NCBI GenBank assembly: GCA_005878515.1
Contig: VBLZ01000205.1
Coordinates: forward strand, 1 to 5,456
Direction: 5' to 3'
DNA: 5,456 nt
Source: Methanobacteriota archaeon
GTDB lineage: Archaea; Thermoplasmatota; Thermoplasmata; RBG-16-68-12
The first letter of the stretch is position 1. Every line of letters starts with the position of its first letter. The notes under the pieces are model-generated. The model made no database searches. It saw only the letters and a program-made list of their open reading frames with translations, and was not told the DNA's origin. The translations under genes and the position numbers were made by a program. Shown one piece after another: positions 1-4,031 of this stretch.

Positions 1-164
1 GTCAAGATGGCCAGCACCGCCGCGACGACGCCGGCGAGTGGGATCACCCAGATCGGCCCGCCGAGGGTCCCGAACTGAACCGCGCCGGCCAGAAGCACGA
101 GGCCTCCGGCCAACAGGCTCAGCCCCACAAACCATCGGAGGGCTCGGTCCGCGGAACGTCCCAT
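1..164 (-). CDS. Small membrane protein, N-terminal part (cut by window edge)
   Basis: The minus strand reads 54 codons from an ATG at 164 to the left edge without a stop. After a short basic N-terminus (MGRSADRALRWF) come two strongly hydrophobic stretches, about residues 10-29 and 36-54, joined by a short Gly/Phe/Thr loop, so this should be an integral membrane protein with at least two helices. An A/T-rich box (GATAA on the plus strand, 188-192) sits about 26 bases upstream of this ATG, matching the spacing seen for other genes here and supporting a leaderless or short-leader start. An upstream ATG at 175 is in another frame. No family can be named from this fragment. The downstream neighbour on the other strand is tRNA-Ala, transcribed divergently. 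Confidence 0.6.
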   Translation of the reverse strand, partial: MGRSADRALRWFVGLSLLAGGLVLLAGAVQFGTLGGPIWVIPLAGVVAAVLAIL

Positions 165-185
165 CGTCCCTTCATCTCAGGGATG

Positions 186-195
186 CTGATAAGCG
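186..195 (-). promoter_or_regulatory. TATA-like box for the left-edge membrane protein
   Basis: On the minus strand this reads GCTTATCAGC, an A/T-rich island in GC-rich DNA centred about 26 bases before the ATG at 164. The placement fits an archaeal TATA box driving a transcript that begins at or near the start codon. The match to the TTTAWA consensus is weak. Confidence 0.35.
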
Positions 196-225
196 TTGAG
201 CCCGGTCGGATCGCGAATCCCCGCG

Positions 226-236
226 GAAAGTTTCAT
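226..236 (+). promoter_or_regulatory. Possible BRE/TATA of the tRNA-Ala gene
   Basis: GAAAGTTTCAT is the only A/T-rich patch just upstream of the tRNA, centred about 30 bases before the mature 5' end. A purine-rich BRE-like segment (GGAAAG) precedes TTTCAT. The distance allows a short 5' leader removed by RNase P. It is a poor TATA consensus, so this is a positional argument only. Confidence 0.3.
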
Positions 237-263
237 CTGCGCCGCGACGCTGTGCGCGCGTCG

Positions 264-335
264 GGGCCGGTAGATCAGCGGAAGATCGCCTGCTTTGCAA
301 GCAGGAAGTCCTGGGTTCAAATCCCAGCCGGTCCA
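264..335 (+). tRNA. tRNA-Ala (anticodon UGC)
   Basis: A full cloverleaf can be drawn. The acceptor stem is GGGCCGG (264-270) against CCGGTCC (328-334), with discriminator A335. The D stem is GATC/GATC (273-276, 284-287). The anticodon stem is CCTGC/GCAGG (289-293, 301-305) around loop TTTGCAA, anticodon TGC at 296-298. The variable loop is AAGTC, and the T arm is CTGGG-TTCAAAT-CCCAG (311-327). The acceptor has G3 opposite T70 (266 and 332), the classic alanine identity wobble pair, which agrees with the anticodon. The loop has the normal seven bases, so there is no intron at the usual site. CCA is not encoded (ACT follows A335). A short T tract at 370-373 could end transcription. The last bases are duplicated downstream at 539-562. 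Confidence 0.97.
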
Positions 336-338
336 CTC
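315..338 (+). repeat. Direct repeat copy 1: tRNA-Ala 3' end (possible attL)
   Basis: This segment spans the T-loop through three bases past the tRNA. It is repeated at 539-562 with 21 of 24 bases matching, including an unbroken 16-base core CCCAGCCGGTCCACTC (323-338 and 547-562). Tyrosine integrases commonly use the 3' half of tRNA genes as attachment sites and regenerate the tRNA on one side, leaving a partial copy at the other end of the inserted DNA. The intact tRNA here would be the regenerated side. Confidence 0.55.
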
Positions 339-538
339 CAGTTCCATACCTGCCGAGGTTCAAATCTACTTTTACGACCGTCCCGGACTTTGGTTTTGGG
401 AACGTCTGCTTGGCCCTGCGCGAGCCATTGAACCGGGCTCCTGTCAGGCACGCAGTGGGTTCGGCGGGAACGAGGGCTTCGACAACCTAATCCGAACAGA
501 ACGGGGGTTTCCGTCGGTCGGGGTCTGAACCTCGACAA

Positions 539-562
539 GTACAACCCCCAGCCGGTCCACTC
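539..562 (+). repeat. Direct repeat copy 2: partial tRNA-Ala 3' end (possible attR)
   Basis: This copy carries the 16-base core CCCAGCCGGTCCACTC at 547-562 and a degenerate T-loop before it (GTACAACC against GTTCAAAT). Bases upstream of 539 no longer resemble the tRNA, so it is a 3'-end fragment and not a decayed whole tRNA gene. The two copies lie 224 bases apart. That is too short for a functional integrative element, so this would be a relic after loss of the cargo, or an independent small duplication. Confidence 0.55.
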
Positions 563-572
563 GAGGAACCTG

Positions 573-608
573 AAAAAGGGAGAGGGGACCCACGTCGAGG
601 CGGTCTCG
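573..608 (-). terminator. Possible terminator of the DUF4382 gene
   Basis: Reading along the minus strand just past the stop codon there is a short inverted pair (CGAG/CTCG, 605-608 with 596-599), then a pyrimidine-rich run ending in TTTTT (577-573). Archaeal transcription often ends at U-rich tracts without a strong hairpin. The stem is only four pairs, so the T tract is the main evidence. Confidence 0.35.
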
Positions 609-610
609 CT

Positions 611-1123
611 TCACGCGGCCGTGATCTGGCCGATCACCGGAGTGAAGGTCCAGCCCGTTCCGTTCATGACGATCGAACGCACCAGGTCGACGTCGACGGT
701 GAGCCGCGTCGTGGCCCCCGATCGGATCTCGAACGGGGTGACGGCCTTCACGTCCCCGGAGGGCACGCTGAACACGACGTTCGTGCCATCGAGCATCCGA
801 CCGGTCGCGGCGATCACGACGAGCCGGATCTCCGTGTACTTGCCCGGCCCGACCCGTGCTCTCGCGAGCAGCTCGGACACGTTCACGAGGGACGCCAGAT
901 CGATCGACGACTGAGCCACGGTCAGGTTGTGCCAGCCGACGTCTTCGGACTTGCCGGCCTCGTGGACCCAGACCTGGGTGAAGGTCACCCAGACATGCGC
1001 CCACGCGCCGGAATCGTCCTGGACGGCGACGTCGAGGCTGCCTTCATACATATAGACGTAGGCAGCCACGCCAGCGATCGCGACGGCGGCGGCGACCACG
1101 AGTGCGATGAGGGCGCGTCGCAT
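611..1123 (-). CDS. Membrane-anchored DUF4382 domain protein
   Basis: The 170-residue product begins MRRALIALVV and has one hydrophobic N-terminal segment (about residues 4-25), an uncleaved anchor or signal sequence placing the rest outside the cytoplasm. The remainder matches the DUF4382 pattern as I know it: a beta-rich start with VTFTQVWVHEAG (46-57), IDLASL (74-79), GKYTEIRLVV (94-103), VPSG (120-123), TPFEI (129-133), a hydrophobic-Asp strand LTVDVDLVRSI (141-151) and a final PVIGQI. The family's function is unknown; an extracytoplasmic surface role is inferred. The open frame extends to an ATG at 1183, but a strong TATA box lies inside that extension (1161-1170), so translation must begin downstream of it. 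The ATG at 1123 has GAGGTG seven bases ahead. The ATG at 1129 is nearly on top of that motif and is less likely. Confidence 0.8.
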   Translation of the reverse strand: MRRALIALVVAAAVAIAGVAAYVYMYEGSLDVAVQDDSGAWAHVWVTFTQVWVHEAGKSEDVGWHNLTVAQSSIDLASLVNVSELLARARVGPGKYTEIRLVVIAATGRMLDGTNVVFSVPSGDVKAVTPFEIRSGATTRLTVDVDLVRSIVMNGTGWTFTPVIGQITAA

Positions 1124-1130
1124 ACCCATC

Positions 1131-1136
1131 CACCTC
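1131..1136 (-). promoter_or_regulatory. Ribosome binding site deciding the DUF4382 start
   Basis: GAGGTG on the minus strand lies seven bases before the ATG at 1123 but only one base before the ATG at 1129. The spacing favours 1123 (MRRALI...) over 1129 (MGMRRALI...). Confidence 0.5.
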
Positions 1137-1160
1137 ACGATCGCCTGGGGCTCGAAGGTC

Positions 1161-1170
1161 GATAAATATT
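1161..1170 (-). promoter_or_regulatory. TATA box of the DUF4382 gene
   Basis: AATATTTATC on the minus strand is the best TATA match in the window. A start of transcription about 25 bases on, near 1140, leaves a leader of roughly 17 bases that still includes the GAGGTG site. Confidence 0.65.
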
Positions 1171-1220
1171 CTTGAACGGACATCGAAATCTACCGGGTCG
1201 AACGTCCCTCGAACGGGCAA

Positions 1221-1242
1221 CGGTGCACAGCCTTGTGCGCCG
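1221..1242. terminator. Hairpin just past the metallophosphoesterase stop codon
   Basis: CGGTGCACA (1221-1229) and TGTGCGCCG (1234-1242) form a nine-pair stem around GCCT, with one G-T pair on the plus-strand reading (a mismatch on the minus-strand RNA). It begins five bases after the stop codon of the minus-strand metallophosphoesterase gene. No T tract follows on the minus strand, so it may be a 3'-end stabilising or pausing hairpin and not a complete terminator. Confidence 0.35.
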
Positions 1243-1246
1243 AGGC

Positions 1247-1924
1247 TCACACCCCGCCGTACAGCCGATCCGCGAGCTCGTGCGGCAAGCCGGCTTTCCG
1301 GATCTCCGAGGCGACCGCATCGATGTCGTATCCGACCCGGCGCACCTCGAACGAACGGCGGGTGAGGTCGAGGACGCCCCACGCCGCCCGCGCATTCCCG
1401 TCGCGCGGCTGGCCGACGGAACCGGGATTCACGAGGAGTCCGGAACGGAACCGGTTGACCATCGGGAGGTGCGTGTGGCCCAGGATCACGAACGGCGCGT
1501 CCGCCATGCGAACGATGGACTCGTCGGCGGCCCAGGGGAACACGTATTCGTCGTCGTTCCGCGGGCTCCCATGGTACATGGCCACGGGGCCCTCCGGCAT
1601 CGGGCTCCGCGTTCGGTCCTCGAGGTCTTTCAGATAGCCGACGCCCGCGGGGGCGAGATGGATTCGCGTCCAGCGGACGCCCTCGGCCGCGAGCTCGTTG
1701 AACCACGAGGTGTCGCCGCCGATCGCCCCGCGGTCGTGGTTTCCTCGAATCGCTCGGACATGTCGCTCACGCAGGATCTCGAGCACCTCGTTCGGCCATG
1801 GATTGTAGCCGACGAGGTCGCCCGCCACCCAGATTCCGTCCGGCGCGATGCGATCGACGTCCGCGAGGACAGCTTGGAGGGCGGGGAGATTCGAGTGGAC
1901 GTCGGAAAGGACCGCGAGGCGCAT
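1247..1924 (-). CDS. YfcE/MJ0936-like calcineurin-type metallophosphoesterase
   Basis: This 225-residue protein is a full-length single-domain phosphoesterase of the Metallophos_2 type, expected to hydrolyse phosphodiester or phosphomonoester bonds with two divalent metals in the cytoplasm; the substrate cannot be told from sequence. All metal motifs are present: SDVHSN (Asp8, His10), GDLVGY (Asp36), GNHD (Asn62, His63), YHGSP (His118) and GHTH (His150, His152). NPGSVGQPRDG near the C-terminus is also typical of this subfamily. There is no signal peptide. No ribosome binding site precedes the ATG; an A/T patch (1947-1954) lies about 27 bases upstream, fitting a leaderless transcript. The next gene on this strand (DUF4382) has its own TATA box, so the two are probably not an operon. 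A long plus-strand frame over this region (1172-2053) is a codon shadow. Confidence 0.93.
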   Translation of the reverse strand: MRLAVLSDVHSNLPALQAVLADVDRIAPDGIWVAGDLVGYNPWPNEVLEILRERHVRAIRGNHDRGAIGGDTSWFNELAAEGVRWTRIHLAPAGVGYLKDLEDRTRSPMPEGPVAMYHGSPRNDDEYVFPWAADESIVRMADAPFVILGHTHLPMVNRFRSGLLVNPGSVGQPRDGNARAAWGVLDLTRRSFEVRRVGYDIDAVASEIRKAGLPHELADRLYGGV

Positions 1925-1946
1925 CCGCCGACCGAACGGAGTCGGG

Positions 1947-1954
1947 CTATTTCA
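1947..1954 (-). promoter_or_regulatory. TATA-like box of the YfcE-like gene
   Basis: TGAAATAG on the minus strand is centred about 27 bases before the ATG at 1924, the same spacing as for other genes in the window. The match to TTTAWA is modest. Read on the plus strand it lies about 28 bases before an ATG at 1979 that opens only a 24-codon frame. Confidence 0.4.
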
Positions 1955-2053
1955 GGTTCTCAATACGGTGCGAGGACGATGCGGGAATCCGGACATCGGG
2001 ACGAGGCCAACCAGCTCATCTGGAGATCGTTGTCGCCGATCGGTGTCCGATGA

Positions 2054-2188
2054 AGGCGGAAGGAGTTCTTCGATGGGTATTACTGGATGCCCGAGGGCCA
2101 GTTCTGCGCGCCGAGGAAACCATCCTCCATCCCCTTCCCGCAGCGGGGACAATTCGTCATCCGGAAGATGAAGGCCGGTGCGCGATGA
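2054..2188 (+). pseudogene. Coding-like fragment, possible gene remnant
   Basis: Between the TGA at 2051 and the TGA at 2186 one frame reads 44 codons with mostly G or C in third positions and a protein-like composition (FFDGYYWMPEGQFCAPRK, then a Pro/Gln/Arg-rich tail ending KMKAGAR). The only ATG near its beginning is at 2087, which would give 33 residues and would drop the aromatic FFDGYYW segment. No TATA box or ribosome binding site fits that ATG. It may be the 3' end of a decayed gene, a small gene using an unrecognised start, or chance. I do not recognise a family. Confidence 0.25.
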
Positions 2189-2205
2189 GAACGTAAGCGG
2201 GGCAG

Positions 2206-2223
2206 GCCCTCCGGACCGAGGGC
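2206..2223. other. Hairpin GCCCTC / GAGGGC
   Basis: A perfect six-pair stem with a six-base loop (CGGACC) lies 18 bases after the end of the coding-like fragment. No T tract follows. It could mark the 3' end of whatever transcript crosses the region, or be incidental in GC-rich DNA. Confidence 0.25.
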
Positions 2224-2246
2224 ATCTGCGATTCGGCCACCTCTCA

Positions 2247-2268
2247 GTTACCCTTATGTAAGGGTAAC
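2247..2268 (+). promoter_or_regulatory. Perfect palindrome over the TATA position (candidate operator)
   Basis: Arms GTTACCCTTA (2247-2256) and TAAGGGTAAC (2259-2268) are exact inverted repeats separated by TG. The centre is 25-26 bases before the ATG at 2283, the position of a TATA box for a leaderless transcript, and the core CTTATGTAAG is the only A/T-rich patch nearby. A dimeric repressor bound here would exclude TBP/TFB. Such arrangements are typical of archaeal autoregulated genes. The binding protein is unknown; the gene it controls is an obvious candidate. Confidence 0.65.
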
Positions 2269-2282
2269 TCCATCGCATCGGC

Positions 2283-2525
2283 ATGCAGATCGGCTGTGGC
2301 TTCCGGATCAAGGAGATCAAGGGCCGCGATTACGTGTACTTCTGGCACTACGAGGACCGCGGCGGGCGGTCGCGTCAGGTGTACCAGTACATGGGTCCGC
2401 AGCGATCCTTTGAAACGGCCCGCCGCCTGGAGGCGGCGCTCGATTCCTACTTCGCGGGTAAGGGGGACGAGCTCCATCGTCAGCACGTCGCGAATCGAGC
2501 TGCGATCGCCGCCCTCCGTCCCTGA
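2283..2525 (+). CDS. Conserved-looking 80-residue basic protein of unknown function
   Basis: Codon use is strongly GC3-biased and the product is protein-like, so I take it as a real gene. The N-terminal half is rich in aromatic and basic residues and looks like a beta-hairpin sheet (FRIKEIKGRDYVYFWHYE, then GGRSRQVYQYMGP, residues about 8-39). The second half (about 42-78) looks helical (FETARRLEAALDSYF..., HVANRAAIAAL). The pattern 'KEI.GR.Y.Y......GR.RQ.Y.Y.GP' resembles the N-terminal segment of some IS1634-type transposases and stand-alone archaeal small proteins; that resemblance is from memory and is weak evidence. A nucleic-acid-binding role is inferred. The start follows the palindromic TATA region by 25 bases with no ribosome binding site, so it is probably leaderless. 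The promoter palindrome hints at tight or self-regulated expression. Confidence 0.75.
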   Translation: MQIGCGFRIKEIKGRDYVYFWHYEDRGGRSRQVYQYMGPQRSFETARRLEAALDSYFAGKGDELHRQHVANRAAIAALRP

Positions 2526-2652
2526 CCAATTTCGGCCGATGGCCGCCGCTTCCCGTCAATCCCCCGTACGATGATGTAGTGCACACCTTTAAGAGGCGGG
2601 GACCCTCTCGGCGGGTTGTCCGGCCCACCAAGGGACGGACAGTAGGTAGTGA
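2526..2652. promoter_or_regulatory. Promoter and leader of the CxxC mini-protein gene
   Basis: A TATA-like CCTTTAAGAG (2587-2596) would place transcription start near 2616-2620, leaving a leader of about 35 bases. AGGTAGTGA just before the ATG is a partial ribosome binding site. A small inverted repeat CGGCC-GAT-GGCCG (2533-2545) lies eight bases after the previous stop codon. Confidence 0.4.
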
Positions 2653-2832
2653 ATGGACGAAGACAGAGGCGGCAGACGAGGCGGAGGCGGCTACGACCGC
2701 GGCCCGCGTCAAATGTTTGATGCGGTGTGCGCGGACTGTGGCCAAGCCACGCAGGTTCCGTTTAAACCGGACCCCGCGAGGCCTGTCTACTGCCGAGATT
2801 GTTTCGCAAAGCGCCGGCCGCGACGGTTCTAA
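2653..2832 (+). CDS. RGG-rich CxxC-x17-CxxC zinc-binding mini-protein
   Basis: This 59-residue gene is easily missed because of its size. The N-terminus is Gly/Arg-rich (RGGRRGGGGYDRG, residues 5-17), like RGG-type RNA-binding tails. Then comes CADC (Cys26, Cys29), exactly 17 residues including VPFKPDPARPVY, and CRDC (Cys47, Cys50), followed by a basic end (FAKRRPRRF). The CxxC-x17-CxxC spacing with PFKP and RPVYC matches the small zinc-ribbon family described as cxxc_cxxc_Mbark (TIGR04272) and related domains. Four cysteines should bind one zinc. The start is fixed because the codon just before this ATG is TGA. A hairpin-T-tract terminator follows 36 bases after the stop. An RNA- or DNA-binding role is inferred from the basic RGG context; no function is established. 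Confidence 0.88.
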   Translation: MDEDRGGRRGGGGYDRGPRQMFDAVCADCGQATQVPFKPDPARPVYCRDCFAKRRPRRF

Positions 2833-2868
2833 GATCGAGAACGGCAAGCGTTCGAACCTCTTTCCGTT

Positions 2869-2918
2869 CGAGCTCCCAACCCGCCGTGCGGCTGGCGCGG
2901 AGCTCGTTTTTACTTCTC
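2869..2918 (+). terminator. Hairpin plus T-tract terminator after the CxxC gene
   Basis: CGAGCTCC (2869-2876) pairs perfectly with GGAGCTCG (2899-2906), enclosing a further GCCG/CGGC stem (2883-2886 with 2889-2892). TTTTT (2907-2911) follows the stem directly and the T-rich stretch continues as ACTTCTC. This has the form of a bacterial intrinsic terminator. In archaea the T tract alone can end transcription, and the hairpin may help or protect the RNA 3' end. Confidence 0.65.
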
Positions 2919-2920
2919 AA

Positions 2921-2959
2921 TCGCTCGTTCGAAAGAGCGAGCGGCTCGACTCTGAGTCG
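2921..2959. other. Two small inverted repeats between convergent genes
   Basis: TCGCTC/GAGCGA (2921-2926, 2935-2940) and CGACTC-T-GAGTCG (2947-2959) sit between the CxxC gene terminator and the TAG stop of the minus-strand membrane protein at 2960-2962. The second abuts that stop codon. They may shape the minus-strand transcript end, but no T tract follows on that strand. Confidence 0.3.
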
Positions 2960-3196
2960 CTACGATTTACCTACAAGAGGTGGTCGAGCCGAGGTTTCGT
3001 GGCGTCCCGCGCGCAAGGCAGGAAACAGCAGCACGAGCGAGGATCCGCCGCTCACGCTGCCTACGAATATCGGGAGGGCCCAGTCATTCGCGGTCCAATT
3101 CAAAGCGGAGAGTAGGATGGACCCGATCACAATCGAGGTGAGGAGAACGGCGAGGGATAGGCCGACCCACCACAACGGAATGTCCTGGGCGGACAT
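2960..3196 (-). CDS. Two-helix small membrane protein
   Basis: The 78-residue product has two clear hydrophobic segments, about residues 7-30 (PLWWVGLSLAVLL...) and 39-60 (WALPIFVGSVSGG...LLFPA), then a polar basic tail (RAGRHETSARPPLVGKS). The short N-terminus and the tail would lie on the same side, a hairpin topology. The frame is open back to an ATG at 3238, but the TATA-like TTTAAT (3226-3221) lies within that extension and is centred 27-28 bases before the ATG at 3196, so the leaderless start MSAQDIP is preferred. No family recognised and no functional residues stand out. It diverges from the SbcD-related gene. Confidence 0.65.
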   Translation of the reverse strand: MSAQDIPLWWVGLSLAVLLTSIVIGSILLSALNWTANDWALPIFVGSVSGGSSLVLLFPALRAGRHETSARPPLVGKS

Positions 3197-3220
3197 GATA
3201 CAGAAATGTCGGTCTCGCCG

Positions 3221-3226
3221 ATTAAA
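3221..3226 (-). promoter_or_regulatory. TATA box of the two-helix membrane protein
   Basis: The minus strand reads GAAGGG then TTTAAT: a purine-rich BRE-like stretch before a good TATA core, 27-28 bases from the ATG at 3196. On the plus strand the same patch could in principle give a longer leader for the divergent gene at 3300. Confidence 0.5.
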
Positions 3227-3269
3227 CCCTTCTGGCACACCTCGGGACTCGCGCTTGTCTCGCGCAACC

Positions 3270-3295
3270 TTATTTTGCCCACGCAGCTAAGGAGG
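3270..3295 (+). promoter_or_regulatory. TATA-like box and ribosome binding site of the SbcD-related gene
   Basis: TTATTTT (3270-3276) with a CGCAA BRE-like lead-in lies about 27 bases before the ATG at 3300. AAGGAGG (3289-3295) is a strong Shine-Dalgarno match four bases before that ATG. If transcription started from this TATA box it would begin almost at the ATG and omit the ribosome binding site. Either an upstream promoter supplies a leadered transcript or both modes are used. Confidence 0.5.
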
Positions 3296-3299
3296 CCCG

Positions 3300-4031
3300 A
3301 TGGACCGCATCGAGGTCGCGAAGGGCGTCGAGGCCACGCGCGATTTCGCACTCTTCCTCCGCGACGAGCGGACCCTTGTGATCTCGGATCTTCACCTCGG
3401 CTTCGAGGGGGCGCTCGCGGAGCAAGGCGTTTCGATTCCCCGGTTCCAACGAAGAGTCGTCCTCGAACGATTGGGCAAGATGCTCGACCGAGGGAAGGCG
3501 GAGAAAGTCGTCATCGCAGGCGACTTCAAACACGAGTTCTCGAAGAACCTCGTGGACGAGTGGGTCGAGGTGAAGCAAGTGCTGCGGTTCCTGAAGGACC
3601 GCGTGACGCCCGTCCTGGTCCGAGGGAACCACGACAACTACCTCGCGACGATCCTCGGCGACCTGAACCTGACGCTCAACCCGCGCGCGGACGTCGGCGG
3701 CTACACGATCGTCCACGGGCACGAAGAGGTCTCGACGCTCCATCCGATCATCATGGGCCACGAGCATCCGGCCGTGAAGTTGAAAGACGAACTCGGCGCG
3801 GTCGTGTCCGTGCCGGCGTTCCTGGTGACGGAGCGCCTGATGGTGCTGCCCGCCTTCAGCCCGCTCGCCCTCGGCGTCGACGTATCATCGTATCCGTACC
3901 TGTCGCCGATCCTGAACCGCACGCCGATCGATGATGCGCGCGTGATCGGCGTCGACGAGAACGAAGGGCTCCTCGACTTCGGCGACGTCGAGGGGCTCAA
4001 GTCGATGCGCGCCGCGCTCCTGATGAAGTGA
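3300..4031 (+). CDS. SbcD-related archaeal metallophosphoesterase (MJ0037/TIGR00024 type)
   Basis: The 243-residue protein matches the archaeal putative phosphoesterase family related to SbcD/Mre11 nucleases, at about its usual length. Metal motifs are complete: SDLHLGFE (Asp30, His32), GDFKHEF (Asp75), RGNHDN (Asn110, His111), VHGHE (His139) and GHEHPA (His154, His156). The GFE after the first motif and the GDFKH form are typical of this group and differ from the YfcE-like protein in this window. The DPW-type helicase-ligase (bacterial LigD/Lhr-like) partner sometimes found near this family elsewhere is not present here. A DNA-repair role is suggested by family relation only; substrate is unknown. 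The strong AAGGAGG before the ATG fixes the start. Its TGA directly abuts the stop of the convergent gene. Confidence 0.93.
   Translation: MDRIEVAKGVEATRDFALFLRDERTLVISDLHLGFEGALAEQGVSIPRFQRRVVLERLGKMLDRGKAEKVVIAGDFKHEFSKNLVDEWVEVKQVLRFLKDRVTPVLVRGNHDNYLATILGDLNLTLNPRADVGGYTIVHGHEEVSTLHPIIMGHEHPAVKLKDELGAVVSVPAFLVTERLMVLPAFSPLALGVDVSSYPYLSPILNRTPIDDARVIGVDENEGLLDFGDVEGLKSMRAALLMK

Larger units (their letters stand above)
336..610. other. Gene-free interval between tRNA-Ala and the DUF4382 gene
   Basis: No open frame here looks coding. The interval holds T-rich patches just after the tRNA (370-373 and near 388-397), a stray T-loop-like 10-mer at 357-366 (GGTTCAAATC, identical to tRNA bases 314-323), the second copy of the tRNA 3' end at 539-562, and the presumed 3' untranslated region of the DUF4382 gene on the minus strand. 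It is best read as the scarred remainder of an integration site. No integrase or other mobile gene survives in it. Confidence 0.5.
1925..2282. other. Intergenic region with coding-like fragment and palindromic promoter
   Basis: No gene here can be called with confidence. Contents in order are the TATA-like patch at 1947-1954, a plus-strand coding-like fragment at 2054-2188, a six-pair hairpin (GCCCTC 2206-2211 with GAGGGC 2218-2223), and a perfect palindrome at 2247-2268 just before the next gene. A purine-rich GGAAGGAG at 2058-2065 resembles a ribosome binding site. The ATG that it would serve (2073) opens only a short Ser/Pro/Arg-rich frame typical of a shadow. Confidence 0.5.

Noticed and set aside
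336..562. A complete integrative element or second tRNA gene after tRNA-Ala
   Set aside because: The interval is only about 225 bases with no integrase, and sequence upstream of 539 does not resemble a tRNA.
1124..1183. N-terminal extension MSVQEYLSTFEPQ of the DUF4382 protein
   Set aside because: The extension contains the TATA box at 1161-1170, and a better ribosome binding site serves the ATG at 1123.
1172..2053. Long plus-strand open frame (293 codons) over the YfcE-like gene
   Set aside because: It is antisense to a gene with every metallophosphoesterase motif; its Arg/Val/Asp/Glu-heavy content is typical of a GC-rich codon shadow.
2579..3115. Plus-strand frame of 178 codons across the CxxC mini-protein gene
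   Set aside because: It is out of frame with the four-cysteine protein and runs through its terminator; the translation has no recognisable features.
3206..3934. Plus-strand frame overlapping the SbcD-related gene
   Set aside because: Low-complexity Arg/Pro/Gly-rich translation in a shifted frame of a well-supported gene.
1247..4031. The two metallophosphoesterases as a functional pair or duplication
   Set aside because: They belong to different subfamilies, are on opposite strands with separate promoters, and lie over a kilobase apart.
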